Positions 33,358 through 47,030 of a DNA stretch of 64,000 bases are shown here, piece by piece. Location: the NCBI GenBank assembly GCA_034638255.1, contig JAWPGT010000062.1, positions 62,001 to 126,000 on the forward strand, read 5' to 3'. This DNA is from Coprinus comatus. Lineage: Eukaryota; Basidiomycota; Agaricomycetes; Agaricales; Agaricaceae. How positions within the stretch are numbered: position 1 is the stretch's first letter; every line of letters begins with the position of its first letter. The notes beneath the pieces were generated by a model. The model saw nothing but the letters and a program-made list of their open reading frames with translations. It was not told where the DNA came from and made no database searches. The position numbers and the translations under genes are program-made.

Positions 33358-34885
33358 TTAGGCTGGGAATGGGAATGCCGCGGGGCTTTTGTATCCGTTT
33401 CTACCTACGGCACGAATACCAAAGTGCACATTATCTTTGGAAAATGCAAGGTTCACGCTTGTCACCTTTCCGACTGGAATGGCATGCGTCCAGAAAGTGG
33501 TATCCGTCGGCCTCCAAACTACTTCAAAGCTCGCTGCGTTATTATCGTCGCTCCAACGAAGTGTGGAGTTATTAGTTAAGCCCGATGTATCAATCACCGC
33601 TCGTCGAGGAATGCTTGGTGCGTTTGCAAGAGACCATAACGCAGCGCCATTGACTTTGGCAACACGAGAGATAAAATCAAAGTCAACGAATTCGATGAGG
33701 TCACCAAACTGAACACCGTTTTCAACACGGACGTCTTGATGTTGGTGGCGGAAATTTTCTCGCGGTTCTGTGAAACGAACTGCGGCGAAACCGTTACGAA
33801 TGAATGATAGATGATCTCCTCCACGAAGGAATCGATCTGGCCTCCAAATTGTTTGAACTAATTTGTTAATTATTAGTAAAAGGTTTATGGTGAGATTGTC
33901 GTGTTCAAAACATTACCTTGCATGTCTGTGACACGATTTTGTGAAACTTCAGCAACGAAACGTCCCAATTCTCGTGAAGGTGAATCGTTTTCTCCTCCAA
34001 TATTTGCACGACTAGTGATTTGTGAAAGGGTTTCAGTAGGTGGAATACCACCTGTGAACATTCGAATGATTTTTGGATCCCTAGTTCCATCATCTCCAGT
34101 CGAACTTCCAACAATATCATTATTCAACATTCCTTGAACATCCATACTCGAATTTTTAACGTTTCCGCTAAAAAATTAGATCCTAATAATCCTTGTTCTT
34201 CTCCAGCTACAGCAACAAACATAATAGTAGCTGAAGGTTGATGATTGGCCATAATACGAGCAAGTTCCATTGATATAGCAACTCCAGATGCATCATCATT
34301 AGCTCCAGGTGCATCTCCTTGAAAATCCAAAGGATCAGACCTCCTAGTATCATAATGACCTGAAATAACATAAACCCTATTAGGTTCAGTTGACCACGTA
34401 ATGTGGCTACAACATCAAAAATTTCAACAGGAAAGGGAACTCGATCGGCAACAGGTTGAATATAACTTGGTGTAGTTACTGTCATACGACCATTGGAAGA
34501 AGAAGCATAAGAACGTAATTCAGATGCTATCCATTCTCTTGCTGCTGCTATACCACGATTAGGATCTGTTTGATTGGTTATTGATAAGGTGTGTCGAGTT
34601 CCGAAGGAAACTAGTTTGGTTATGGTGGATCGGATTCGGTTAGTATCGATTTGGGAGAGTATGGCGGTTAATTCGCGATCAGGTCGTTGAGGTTGGAGAG
34701 GATTTCCTGGACCTGGAGGCCAGAATGGATCGAGGTTTGGAGTGTTGGATTGGGATTGGATGAGTGGTGCGGCTAGGGTTTTTTTTTAAGGTACATTAAT
34801 TAGTATTTGAAGGTTGAATTGTTATTTGGATGTATGACTTACTTGATAGGAGACTGAGCAAAGTAATGAGGATGTTGGCTTTCAT
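33358..34885 (-). CDS. M28-family aminopeptidase, secreted
   Basis: This is a zinc aminopeptidase of family M28 (leucine aminopeptidase type) that trims N-terminal residues from peptides, probably outside the cell or in the vacuole. Exons are 34843-34885, 33917-34772 and 33358-33857. The first exon codes a signal peptide ([14 protein letters not shown]). The metal-binding motifs are present: [16 protein letters not shown] and [13 protein letters not shown]. The frame breaks twice by one base, in a CC (GG on the coding strand) at 34394-34395 and in T5 at 34153-34157. Restoring each base joins LRG to STEPNRVYV and ETLK to NSSMDVQ, and gives 466 residues. The C-terminal part is a fibronectin-like beta region. 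A TATA-like stretch lies some 55 bases upstream. It could be a pseudogene, but the pattern fits sequence error. Confidence 0.85.
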
Positions 34886-37288
34886 CGTTTATGTACGAGA
34901 GAAGGTTGAAACGTTGATAATTTATCAGTGGATGAAGGTTATTATATACAATCATAATTTGGACTTTGAGAGGAAGAAAAGAAGTATGTTTTGAACCCCT
35001 TGATTATCCATATGGTTCAATTTCTTCTGATTAACCTGCTGACCTTTTTTTACGTAGTGTATCTGATATAAAATATATTGAAAAAGAGAATTGGATTGGA
35101 TGGTTGAATGTATTAGTGGAATGTTTTTCTCACATGTGCGAGATTTTGGTATGTGTCATGATCATTTAATTGTTCCCTTCGCGAAGGAAGTAGGTGTGAT
35201 AAATTGATTGTCGTTCTATTTTGTCTTGTGGGATTTAGGAACGTGAAGAAGATTGGTTTTCTGGTATAATTAGTATTGTATGAAGTAGAGATTTAGTGTC
35301 CCTTGGTGTGCTTCTTGAAAATGATAACTCGTTGCCTTGTTAAAATTTAAGCATTGAAATCTAGTCCCTGTTTCCTATTATGATGTAAGAGAATCATCAT
35401 GCTATTATATATGTACATATATTTCTACCTTTATTTATTTATTCGTGGCCAATGCATCGGATCAATATCACAGTTCTACATCAAGTCCAACATTTCCCAG
35501 CATACTTATCTATCCACTAATGGTAGTATTCATGGGAATCTAAAGTACTCATCAGATTACACTACTCTGCCTCGAGGCTGAAAAAAAAAACCTCGTGTTC
35601 AACGTTCAAGAGTTTCTTAGGCCTTCAGTTACCAGTGTACCACATGTTTCGTGTGGGGGGTGCGGCGTTAGATGAATAGATCCACCTGCACGATACACCC
35701 TGTATAGGTTGATGCATTTACACTGTACAGTGACAATGAGAATGAGTCATCTTCGATTCATTCCTCACATTACTGCTAGTGCACACCTAAATTGAGATCG
35801 GAGGATAGAAGTCACGAAAGGTTCATGGTTCATTACCACTGACAAGTTATGTTATTATTTATTGCATTTGCGGACATCAATTGATAGTTCAATAAATCAT
35901 AAATGCTCTCTTCATTATGGCTTTCCGATAAAAATGACCTTGACTCTGTCAGTTAATGTTCCTTTTAGCTACTGCGATTGTCGGAACTCGGAATGGTACT
36001 ATGTCAATCATAATTTCAATTTTGACAATACATTTCCGATGATCGTAATGTATACTTAGCCCCCCATCACAAAGTCTGTGCCCACTGCCATGTCAATATG
36101 AATATGGTATAATTGTGTGGCGGAAGGGTGCTGATCATCATGTGTACAATGCTTACTACTTGCTTACTACTTGTATCAATTACACTTTGTCGGAGAAAGA
36201 GGGATACACTGCGTGAGTGACTCAATAATCTAACTGGATTATCGAGGTCATAGCTAAACTTTACTCTGAGACCCACGCTCGCAAGTAAAGTAAAGCTTGG
36301 ATAAATACTCGCTAGTACTTGATAATCTGTGTGGATTACCAAGTCACTGGTACAGTGGATACTAGTAGTTTGGGTTTTAATTGAGTCACGGGTGATTACT
36401 GATTAGTACGGATTCTTGGAAATAGTAGCGGTGGGTGGCGAGGAAGTAATACAATCCAAGGTAAAAGGTTGTAGTACCGTGACTATTACCAGGGGTGCCG
36501 GTGATTTGCCATGTCAAGTGATTTTGTGGTAATGTTGATATAGTCGTATAGTAGGAACTTGGCCGCCGGCGGTTGGGATTAATGACGCTTCTATGAAACG
36601 CTCAGGTATAGTCTTTTCTGTAAATTTAAGTGAGACTTGCACTTTCACGGTCTCGTGAAGAAATACTTCAACGTTCGTTTCATGGGTATTAACTTTCCGA
36701 ACTGTACTATCAACATTCAAAGTATTTACTAACTCCAAACTAGTGCTAATTTTTTTCCAATCCATGCAATCTTATGGCTATAGTGCAGTATATCGATAAC
36801 CATGACCTTATTAAATAATAAACTCAAGAGTCTCAACACAGTGATACACCCACACCTACCGAGGATCTTGAACTTATCCAAAATGAATCATAATACTATA
36901 CCCACTCTTCGTGGTCCCGAGGATACCGAAATTTAAATCCCAAATGCCATTCCAATATCGTTATCCGGACAGGTATAGCTTATCGTACTTATACCGGCAT
37001 GTGTAGTAATATCTTGCTTACAACCTTACTGTTATTTAGTAGTACCAGTGTTATAGTACTAGTGGGTTTGAATTAGTATGACAAGCGGGGTAAGTTCAAC
37101 TCCGGGAAAGGTGAGCTTGAATGAGACTCAGGGTCTTGGCACTTGGAATATCAGTGTTTAAAAAGCAGAAGCGTTTTCAGGTTTTACTAACAACTTGGAC
37201 CCGGGACAACTTCAGTGTTCGCCTTCACCTTCATACTATTATTGTGTCTCTACTAACTATAGTTATAATAATAGGCGAGTTAGAGGAA
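34886..37288. other. Long intergenic stretch
   Basis: Nothing was recognised. An 83-codon minus-strand frame at 36514-36765 is hydrophilic and has neither splice partners nor a known motif, so I do not call it a gene. Confidence 0.4.
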
Positions 37289-38585
37289 ATGTCAACCTTT
37301 GGAAAGTCGGCTTTGAGTCAGGCAAAGGTGGAGACGGTCACAGAAGTAGAGGTGAAGGATTTCAACTTACTATCAGAGGTAACAGTAACTTTTCCCTTCA
37401 TCGCTAACCCGGAAATGACATTAATCAAACAGGACGACAACATCAAATTCAAGGAAGTAGAGACACCCATCAACTTGAAATCGAAATATTATTACCACTC
37501 TGATGTTACAAGAATGTTAATTTCGAAAGATGGAACACCAATTTATGCAAATGCAGTTGGTGATCCTTCTAAACAAGCTATGGTTTTTATTCATGGATTT
37601 GCGTGGAGTTTTATGGCTTTTGATTGGATTTTTCGAGATGAAGAGTGGTTAAAGGAACTTTACCTTGTACGCTTCTCTATATCTTTTTCTTACTTCAAAA
37701 CTTCTGCTCTGATACCCGTTTTTACCATTTCAAACTACAAATTCAAATTCTTAGGTTAGGTATGATGTTCGTGGTCATGGAAGAAGTGGGAATCCAGATA
37801 CGGATGAAGGTTGGGAATCGAAGCGGTTTGCAGAGGATTTCGATATGGTTGTAGAAGCGTTTGGACTTCATAAACCTTTTGTTGCTGGTTGGTGAGTTAT
37901 CATCATAATTATTCATCTTATTCTTGGTCTCATATATACATTTTGTTACCTAGGAGCTTAGGAGGTAAGATCAAATTCCCACTCTCTTCCATCACAAACT
38001 TCCATGAACTTCTTGAGGTTGAATATTGAATGTTGATTGTTTAACCTTTTTTTCGTAGCTTCTCATCTAATGGATATTCTTTCATTCCACCCAATCGACT
38101 ACGTTTCCGGAATCATTAACATATGTGGAGCACCGTACCTCGATTCAAATACCATACCAGATATTGCATCTCCACCTATGGTTGACAATTTACAAATTCT
38201 AACAACAACCTCAATAGTTGAAGAATATCAAGAAGCAGCAGCTAAATTCATTGATTCATGTTGTACACCGCTTCCGTACGATTATAGACAATTATGTCTT
38301 GGAAAAATCATGTCTCAATCACGGGTTGCTATGAATCGTTCTTTTAGTAGATACCAAAGAAGAGAAACTTTTGATGAAGTTGGGAATTCGGATATTAGAT
38401 GTTTGATTATTTCTGGTGATGAGGATGAAGCGGTTTTGACTAGGTTGTTGCCGGATTATTATAAAGGTTGGAGGAATGTAACAGTGGAGTTTGTGAGAGG
38501 TGGAAATCATGTTCCTTGGTATGCTCATGGTGATGTATTTAGGGAAAAAGTTTTGAGGTGGGTGAATAGTGTTTATGCGCTTTGA
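37289..38585 (+). CDS. Alpha/beta hydrolase with an 11-base microexon
   Basis: Soluble hydrolase of the alpha/beta fold; the substrate is unknown. Exons are 37289-37666, 37755-37891, 37954-37964 and 38059-38585; 350 residues. Key parts: FIHGFAWS (oxyanion region), VRYDVRGHGRSG, and the nucleophile elbow VAGWSLGASH, of which W(part)-S-L-G-A(part) lies in the 11-base third exon. An Asp in the CLIISGDEDEAV loop and the His in GGNHVPWY are the likely remaining triad residues. Phases agree at all junctions. The frame is open upstream to 37121, but the added part is not conserved-looking, so ATG 37289 is preferred. It could be an epoxide hydrolase, esterase or haloperoxidase-like enzyme. Confidence 0.82.
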
Positions 38586-39629
38586 TGCAATTGTATTCGA
38601 TTAATTTGTTGTTGAGCGTTTCTTTTTTTGGTTAGTGTTAATGTTTAATGATACAAGAGGCATGAATTAATGTGATTGTAACTTGTAACTAGGTTCTGAC
38701 GCACATAAATGAAATGGTAGTGTAGACTGCGGCTAAATGAAGCGAAACAGACGGAATACATAATGAATGACCTGCCTGTGGGGAATTGACACCAGCCTGC
38801 AACCTCCTAATTCAAATTATGTATGCATGGTGTCATTCTTAAAATAGTACATACACTCACACAGGATGTCGTCATCCTCCCCGCATGGTTTGATCTGGGT
38901 ACCTCAAGGCTCTACACCTGCACTTTTCGAATACTTACTTACATTGATGTCATGATTATGGTTGTAGTGAATAGTGATCAATCGTGATGTGAGTGTATGT
39001 ACCTTTCCTAGTACCTGCTCTTGAAGCACTGAATTTTAACTAGCGGTGTTACTGTGCTATATTGGATGACCTGCAGCGTGCATGATCCAATGTATTCTTC
39101 GATGGTATGTTTCAAGCAAGTTTCGAGGCCACGCCGAGAATGCATGCTGCTACAGAACGTCCCAAAGATCAATCCATGGGGCAAATTCAAATTTTAGATA
39201 GGCAACTTGAAAGACGACACGGGCAAGTTGTCAGGTTTAAATCGACCCACGCCTAATCTCCACTCACGATATTGCTTAGATACTCTAGTCTGCTGTGAAT
39301 GGTTTATCCTGAGCGGTATTGTAAGCTAAGTATAAACTATGGTGACGAGTTAGCGCTGAACTAGCGAGGGCCTAAAGGAGAAATGTCGTAAAGACATACC
39401 TGAAAAGGAAATGGGTTGAAAAATAGGTACGCGTGGTAGTTGCGGTTCGTGGATCTCTCCGTCTCCCCTTCAAAAGGAAAAAACACGAGGCAGCCTACTA
39501 CCCCAGAGCAACACGAGGCTCGCGTTAACGCTTGCCTGATTATCTCTCTAATAAACCTCCATCTCCTAATCTCTGTTTATTCTTCTTTTTCCTTTCTTCT
39601 CTTTGTTCTTTTAATTTTCCTTCTTTCCG
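38586..39629. other. Intergenic stretch
   Basis: No supported gene. A pyrimidine-rich leader precedes the next start (about 39560-39625), as is common upstream of fungal genes. Confidence 0.45.
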
Positions 39630-42600
39630 ATGTTTTTGCCATCCCGGGACTCTAGGCAACCTTCTACGACCTCTAATAACCATCGTACCACAAACGGAAG
39701 CACACCTGCCTCTTCTCCAACGGACAACCAACCAAATAACTCGCAACTATCCTCTGCTTCTGCTTCCGTCCCTCCCATGTCAAAGGACTCAGAGGGCTAC
39801 CCTTCCTGGCTACCTAAACGCCCTCCTCCACCAGCACCAGCTTCAACTGTGTCCGCTGGTATAGCAGACTACCCAGAAACCGACACTGATCCTGAAATGG
39901 TCGCGAATATGGGCGGGCGTCAACCGACGTCTCGTTCGGTGCGCATTGTCAGCCTACATGGTGTAAGCAGACCAGACGTGCCAAAGGTTGAAAAACGCGA
40001 AAGGAAACATTCCACGCGTCCACCACATTCGGCACAAGCTTGGTCTAAAGGGACAGCACCCATAGCTAATGGTGTTGGAGGATTCCATTACCCTTACTTC
40101 ACTTCTACGCGCCTGCGACAACCAAAATTCAATGCAAAGGGTCTTCACCTCGACCTCCTCCGCAACCCATCCATTTTTGCGCGTCTTTACTTTTATCTAT
40201 TCCCTATTCTCGTTTTTGCACATCTACCCCTGCAAACGTTTTTCGATTTTAACGCCGTATACATGTTGATATTGTGAGTACTTTCTTTTTATGCTTTTTA
40301 TCCTCAGAAATTTGCATTTCTTATTTGTCCGCCCTCAACTCCGTGTTCTTCTTTAGTACTATTCTAGTACCTTTTTACATCATTTTTATGCTTCTCGTGT
40401 GATATCCGCTTTCTCACTCCCTTACTATTCCAACTGATTACTGACTTTTATTATCCATGACAGAGTATCAAGATACCCGAATCCAGCAGCTCCCGGTATT
40501 CCCGGCTCAGGAAAGAACTGGGCTCTTGCAGCTGCAGCTTACATTGCCTGTTGGATGGTATGGATCTTCATCGTTTTCCTCTTTTACGAGCTTGTGTACT
40601 CTTTTATCCGGAGATGGCGCATAAGTGAGTCTTATATTTGCTATCACCAATCCACAACACTCATGTTTTCGTAGAACGACCTAATATAATGACCATATAT
40701 CTGTCTTCGCCTGCCGCGACATTTGCCTCAATGACCTCATACACGAATTTCAGCTTCTTTCTCCACCTTCGAATCAGTGCCTTCGTCGGAGAACATGGAA
40801 ATTTCCGTGATGGCCTCGCTGAATCTTTCTATTGGTACTCCCAGAATCTTCCAACAGTTGCCTTGCTCATTCCGCGTGCTGGACTATGCCTTGCGCTTTT
40901 GTTTGCCTTCTCCTCAGCCATACCAGGAATGACCTCATTTTCCAGTATGAGAGTCAGTCATCGTGATGGAACCTTCTTCAGAGAAGATGGAACACTTACT
41001 TCCTATGCAAGAGGCGTTTTGATTGCAAATGCGGTATGGGCGGCATGGCGAATTCTTGTGCTTCTCATCAGTTGGATTGGATTGTGGATCATCAGCGGTG
41101 AAGGTTGCGCTGGCCTCTGTGGCCCTCGATATCGATGGGAAGAAGAGGAAGCGGAAAAGACGCGATCATCCATCTATAGCAATGAGAATGACTCCAACCG
41201 CGATATGATGCCCTCCCTTGGTCATGGAAAGAATGTACGCGTCACCGCATACAAGAGGCTTATGATTTCTGTTTAACGACGCGTCCTTCTCTGCGCTGGG
41301 GAAATGTTACCTCGGGCAACGAGGAAAAGGACAAGGAAATCCACGAAATCGAAGAACCTGACCCAATTGAAGTTCAACGCGTACTCGCTGCTGTTGGAAT
41401 TCCATCTGTTCCTGCACCCGCTCGACGTCGTCCGATCACTGAGGATTTCTTCGATAGTCCAGAGAAAGAGATAGAGCTCCAGCATAGAGAATCGGACAAG
41501 GGTGTCGGGCCTAGTACACTACCATATCCATTCAATCAGATTGGTTCCGCACAGGTGTCCAGTAAGGATAAAGTTGCTTTCCCACCATCGTCTCCCAGTA
41601 AAAAAAGTTCCTCTGCGACCACCACCACCACCACCACTACCACCACCACTTCTGGTTCCACGGAGACTAGTACTGGAAGTGAGGAAGAAGAAGAGGATTT
41701 TGGTAACAGTGAAGAACCTTCGACAACCGGTCACAATTCTGGTTCAATGTCAAGTCTTGGTCATCCAATTCCACCCTCTCGTCGTTATCCATTCAGCTTT
41801 AATCGACCTGCAGCAGCTCGAACTCATAATCGAATGCATAGTGCATCTACGCATCAATCTCGACCTTCACAATCTGGTGTCTCGTACTCTGGGATTTCTC
41901 AATCTACTGGAAACAGACCTTCAACTTCTGATTCAAGTTCTCGTCCAAGAGCAAGTTTGAGCCAAAGTAGCATGAATTCTGGTATTCCTATGCCTCCTCG
42001 TCACCCTAACATCCAAAATCGTTCGAGAGCTCCTTCAATACCTTTACCTGATTTACCTGCCACCGTTGAATTCCCTAGTCTCCGTATCCGACAGGGTAGC
42101 GGAGCCTCTGAAGTCGGTTTGGAATTGGAATTGGTGATTGACGACGACGACGATGATATTCAAAGTGTTGAGAGTAGTGGTAGTGAGGAATTGAATGAAG
42201 GTCATGATAGTGTTGGGCTTCTCAGTCCCGGTGGTAGTCATGTCAATTTGGAAGTTCCACGATCTAGATCTCATTCGGGTTCAAGATCCAGAACTGGATC
42301 TTCTAGTCGATCAAGAGCAAATTCAAATAAATCAGGACGATCAAGAGTGGATTCGCTTGGTGTTATTAGAACAAGAGCACAATCATTGTTACAAAGCGTT
42401 TCTGCTACTTCTTTGGAAATGGTGAAGAATGTTGTTGGTGGTAGGAGTAGGACGAACTCGTCAATGGCTAGATTGGAAGAAGAAGCAGTACATCAGTTAC
42501 CTGAATTACCTTCTCGTTCTCGTGTTGCTAGAGACCGAGATGCTTCTGGTTCGACAACTCACTCTACCAATGCCAATCTTAATCGGTTCTCATTTGCAAA

Positions 42601-43558
42601 TCCACAAGCTTGGGAAGATCGTGGTTATATGACATCTTCAACTCATTCTAGAAGTGGTAGTGGAAGTGGAAGTGGTGGCGAGAATTGGACATTCGGTGTT
42701 CCTATGCCTTTTGCTAGACCTCAAGCCGGTATCTCTCAATTGAGAGAAGAAGTCCTGAGTGATAACAGTTCAATTGAAGGACATTCGAAACGTCTGGATA
42801 GTGGTACGAACACAGGGAACCCTAGCACAACAAGACACGGACGTGAAGTTGAAGCTGGAGAAGAAATCGCTACTAGTACTTTCGGTGCTCCATTACCCCC
42901 TCCTGCTACCTCAACTACCCCTCAACGTCCATCAATCGAAGAACCTAGACCTAGAGATTCGATTTCGATTCCTCCTGCTGCACTTGTTGGACCCGGAATG
43001 CCCGGAGCTGCTATGATGGGGCACATGGTTTCGACATCGCCAACTCCTGGTTCAGTTTCCACTTCTGCAGCTGCATCGGTTTTTTATACACCACAGGGTT
43101 CATCGACGAGGACAGCTTCACCTGCTTCAAGACCCGAATCTGGTTCTGGATCCTCGGATATCCAAGCTCAAAATGTTAACCCTATTGATATACCTTGGGG
43201 TAGATATCGTTTACACGAACCTTCCTCTCGCGTTTCATCCCATTCCTATTCCCAAACTCAAGCACCACGTGGTAGAGCACAACAACAACAGCAACCAACC
43301 ACAACCGTGACGACCACGAGTACAAGTACGAGTACGAGTCCACCAGATATAAGTACAGCTGCTCAAAGTTTCGTTACTGTTCCTGTAACTATTGGTGGAG
43401 TTACTAGTTCTGATGAATTGACTGAACGTGGAAGTTTGAATGAAGATGGATGGAATGAGAGAGCAATGAGAGGTTCTGGAATTGGGAACGTTGGACTTGG
43501 ACCTAGCGGACTTGGGCCCGAAAGAGGAGATTCAATGGGTGATTGGAGGGTTCAGTAA
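39630..43558 (+). CDS. Four-segment membrane protein with long Ser-rich cytoplasmic-type tail
   Basis: A conserved basidiomycete membrane protein of unknown function. Exons are 39630-40273, 40464-40624 and 40675-43558. One base missing in a CC at 41245-41246 breaks the frame; restoring it joins NVRVT to RIQEAYDFCLTTRP and gives 1229 residues. The N-terminal 180 residues are disordered and proline-rich. Hydrophobic helices follow: YFYLFPILVFAHLPLQTFF, AAAAYIACWMVWIFIVFLF, LIPRAGLCLALLFAFSS and WRILVLLISWIGLWIIS. Two short conserved patches lie between them (SAFVGEHG, RDGTFFREDGTL), as well as SGEGCAGLCGPRYRW. The last 800 residues are Ser/Thr-rich, with Arg-Ser repeats (RSRSHSGSRSRTGSSSRSR) and a poly-Thr run. 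A transport or sensor role is possible. It is not a clear seven-helix receptor. Confidence 0.78.
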
Positions 43559-44972
43559 ATCGAGTCGATATGAGGAAGGGAGGGAGAGAGGGGAAGTTGA
43601 TGGTGCACGTATGTTGTTGAACTTTTTGAACCACTTTGTGTGGCGGAGGCGTGTTGGTGGCGTTTCTCTTTGACTTGACCGAATGTCCGAGTGTCACGCT
43701 AAACAAATCATCTCTGGCATTTCTGTTTTTACCTCTCGGCATCTTGCTTGATTGATTTCCGTTTTTTTCTCTCCTTTTGATCTCGATTTCCGATTCATCT
43801 CTTTTTCTAATCTCTCTTCCTTTGCTTTTTCTCATAGTATCTTGCTGTTTCTTTCTCGTTGCGCATGTTTTAGACATCATTGCCACTTGGAGGTTTCTTT
43901 TGCTTTCTCTGTTACCTTGTTGCATTGTTGGATATCTACACCCTCTTAAATCCGCTTCTCCTTGGGACACCCCCTTTCATATAAATCCGATTTCCGATTT
44001 CTGATTCTCATTATACTTGCTTACACTTGACTGCTGCGATTCTGACTTCTTTCTTTCTCTCATGATGTGATTTGATTTTACTTTTCCCTACGTTTCTCAC
44101 GACTACTAATTAGGGTTCTCTTTACGAACTTTTTACTGATTTATCATCTATCATGTTCTACGTCTTCAATGTCCTACACGTTCACGTTCACGTTCACGCA
44201 TGTCTTGACCTTGACCTTGACTTGTTTTTGTTGTTTCGTTTGCTCGTTTTCTTCCTTTTTTTTTTTTACATGAAAGACCCAAGATAATACTACGAAGAAT
44301 CTTTGTTACCGAATTTTATTTTTTTGACTCATTTTTTTCAATCCTCTCTTGTTTTTGTTTTTTGTATCGGTTTTTTTATTATTTAATTTGTATTTCTTTC
44401 TCTCTCTCCATAGTACTTGCTTGCATTTAGGTTATTATCAATTGATTTTGTTTGACTCTTTTCTTTTGCTCGTTCTCTGGTGAATGTGTTAGATAATGAA
44501 GAAGGCGCTAGGCACACTGAAACAACACTAGCTAGAGTGGTAATGATACTGTCATGTTTGAGTCCAACTGGACGAAGTACTACAGACGAACCCAGTAGGT
44601 ATAAATATGATATTTACTCAGGTGTGGAATAGAATGTCCGAATAGGTACAAGGAAGTTGTACCTATATAAGTTTAACATGAGAATAAGAAGCACCTATAA
44701 ATAATAATAAGAGGATCATTTACCGCAGGAAGAGAAAAATGTTCTCCATTGATCAAGGTCTGCGGGTTAAATCAATCTTGACAGAATCATGAATGATCTG
44801 AACCAATACTACTCTACACACCTTCAAAAAAGAAAACACCACCGTACGCGAATCAGTTCATCGAACCTAGGACATTGTTAGGCACTTGTGGTTCATCTAA
44901 TAAGCTATCGAAAGTGGTTTGAAAGTCCACCGTTGTTATTGGTGTGTACTACAATATACCAGTACTTGGACA
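43559..44972. other. 3' region and intergenic stretch, T-rich
   Basis: Strongly pyrimidine-rich on the plus strand, with long T tracts and short direct repeats (GTTCAC units near 44180; CTTGAC units near 44205). It probably includes a long 3' untranslated region. No gene is supported. A B-box-like GGTTCGATGAAC on the minus strand near 44865-44876 did not lead to a foldable tRNA. Confidence 0.45.
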
Positions 44973-46558
44973 TTATGCTAAGTCGATAATTAGTAAACGA
45001 GCATAGCTATAAAAGACTATACGTCCAATATCTTCATCGTAATATAAAGAAGGGTGTGTGCCAAGCTGAGATAGTGCTGTTCCAATGGGTAAAATATTGG
45101 AACTGAATGGCATAGATTTCGAATGCGAAACAATTTCAATCATCATAGTCCGCGTCTCAAAAATAAGTGAAGATGAGACGCCCATAACTATCCTAGATGA
45201 TCCATCCGCACGCGCTGTTGTAACTTCCGGGTCGAGACTTCCAAGAGTTTCAATCACTACATCATCCCTGTTGTGCGGTACCCAAAGCTTATGGTATTGA
45301 TTCGCATGGAACCAAGTGATCTGAAAGCCATCACCATTTGACAGAAGTCGAGAAATGCTAGTCATGCAGTAGGGTATAGTACGACGTAACTGTACGGATT
45401 GGGGGACCATGGTGACAGGGTCATGAACAATCTCGAAGACGCGAAGGTCCCGTCGAGTGACAATGAGAAACGTATTTCCACGGATAAGTTGCAGTTCCTG
45501 AATATTTGATTAGAACGTAATAATGATTTTGAATGATGTGTATTCACGAAAATATAATGAATAAACCCCGGTAATGCGGTGATGAGAGGGTTAATACGAG
45601 GTAGTTCAGTGAAACAGCCGATTATGGGAGTGTAATGGAAGATTCTCAGCTCCGCACCCTCGTCGTCTCGAGCTTCAATGATGTAGTTGTCGTTGAAGAC
45701 AATATTTCCAAGCACAGATCCCATGCGATAGAACGATGCCAAACGTTCAGCGGCCAATGTTGCACTTTTGCCATGGCCTATCAGTTCTATCTGATACACG
45801 TGAGCACGAGGATCCTCTGATAGCAAGTTGGTTAGAGTGTGTGTGCACCGGACATCAAGTAAGAATTTACCATCTTCATAACCAGAACCATAATGAACCG
45901 CAATACGAAAAGATAATCTCTCTTTGGTATCATCGATCCAAATCTCTCGGACCATCGGAATGTCAGGATGAACAACTCGTCTATATGTATCCAGGGTCTT
46001 GAGTACATTAGCTGTTTCCTTGTCAATACGAGCAACGTCGAATAGAAGGACAGGTTCAGGATTAGGGGAGTCCAAGTCTATACTGTAGCAAGACGCAAGG
46101 TTATAAATAAGCAACCAGCGTCCGCCAGGTAAAAGTTGGCGCCCCGACCATTTCTCGTCATTCGGAAACGGAAGCTTCAGCTTGCGAATCCGGGGAGTAG
46201 CAGTGACCAAGCCCAAAATGACAGATTGCGCAGAGCTTCTCTTTATGACCCATCGTTCTATCTCCTCGGTTGTATATGATTCAAGCTCCTCTTCCGGGTG
46301 TACGACCTGATACAATTCTTGTAACTCTACCATCTGCTTGACCCAGATCCCGCGAGTCCGCGTCAAAGTTTCAAGAGTTTTACACGTCTGCGCGTAGTTC
46401 AGTATGAGCTGTGCAGAAGGTGTAATGTTAATTACTGCTCTTAGCATGAGAAGATCCTGATAGTCCAAATATGTGGCAATATGCACCAGGAGCTCTGTAG
46501 GAAAGTCGAACAATGTTATGCTAGGCTCCATATGTAGATCAAGAATGTATGGCTTCAT
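44973..46558 (-). CDS. F-box domain protein
   Basis: Probable substrate adaptor of an SCF ubiquitin ligase. Exons are 46436-46558, 45548-46387 and 44973-45497; introns are 48 and 50 bases; 495 residues. The F-box lies at residues 15-48: LFDFPTELLVHIATYLDYQD, then LLMLRA spliced to TCKTLETL. The first intron has no stop and is a multiple of three, so it can be mistaken for coding; the splice brings LRA next to TCKTLE as in related F-box proteins. The rest forms a beta-rich region with repeated motifs (LLPGGRWLLIYNLASCYSIDL, VREIWIDDTKERLSFRIAVH), perhaps a propeller. Two decayed copies lie on the other strand at 48566 and 53203. This copy has no defects. Confidence 0.82.
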
Positions 46559-47030
46559 CTGTTAGGAGCACCCATAAGTAAATCAGTTCAAATTTACGGG
46601 TACTCTAAGGGTACTCACTGAATCAGTGAATTGTTTGACGACAAGAACCTGATGGCAACCTGGCAACTTGACCGTTCTGACACCTGGTTTTCTGACCTTG
46701 ACTGAGCCCATCTCACGTGCCACCTTAGTTCTTGGCGGCTCTCATTTCAGTCAGTGGTAACTTTCCGAAACCTTGTTCTAACTTCTTTGCACCTTGAAAG
46801 CGAGTTTCCCCAACTATTTCATCATCAAAAATCACGCTTTTCATATTTCTCTAATGACAACTTTTCTCACTGCAATGAGTCATCCTTGTGATATGAGTCA
46901 CCAAACCTGTCTATCAAACTCCCTTGATTGATGAGAGACTTCAATATTCTCCATCGTCATAAGCATAACCACCGCCTGCAAATCGACAACACATATATAC
47001 TACATACAGTTTTACTCATAGTTTATCCAC
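46559..47030. other. Divergent intergenic region
   Basis: Upstream of both the F-box gene (minus) and the AlkB-like gene (plus). No further gene is seen. It is likely the promoter of both. Confidence 0.45.

Noticed and set aside
33358..34885. M28 aminopeptidase as a pseudogene because of two frameshifts
   Set aside because: Both breaks are one-base losses in homopolymers, the protein is conserved on both sides, and the same kind of loss occurs throughout the window. Sequence error is more likely.
36514..36765. 83-codon frame on the minus strand as a gene
   Set aside because: No known motif, no splice partners and no copy elsewhere; it is within the length expected by chance in 2.4 kb.
39630..43558. 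Four-segment membrane protein as a G-protein-coupled receptor
   Set aside because: The total layout with a long Ser-rich tail recalls fungal glucose receptors, but only about four hydrophobic helices are visible and no receptor motif is seen.
44865..44960. Possible tRNA on the minus strand (B-box-like GGTTCGATGAAC)
   Set aside because: The last two bases of the B box do not match, and no acceptor stem or anticodon arm can be folded around it.
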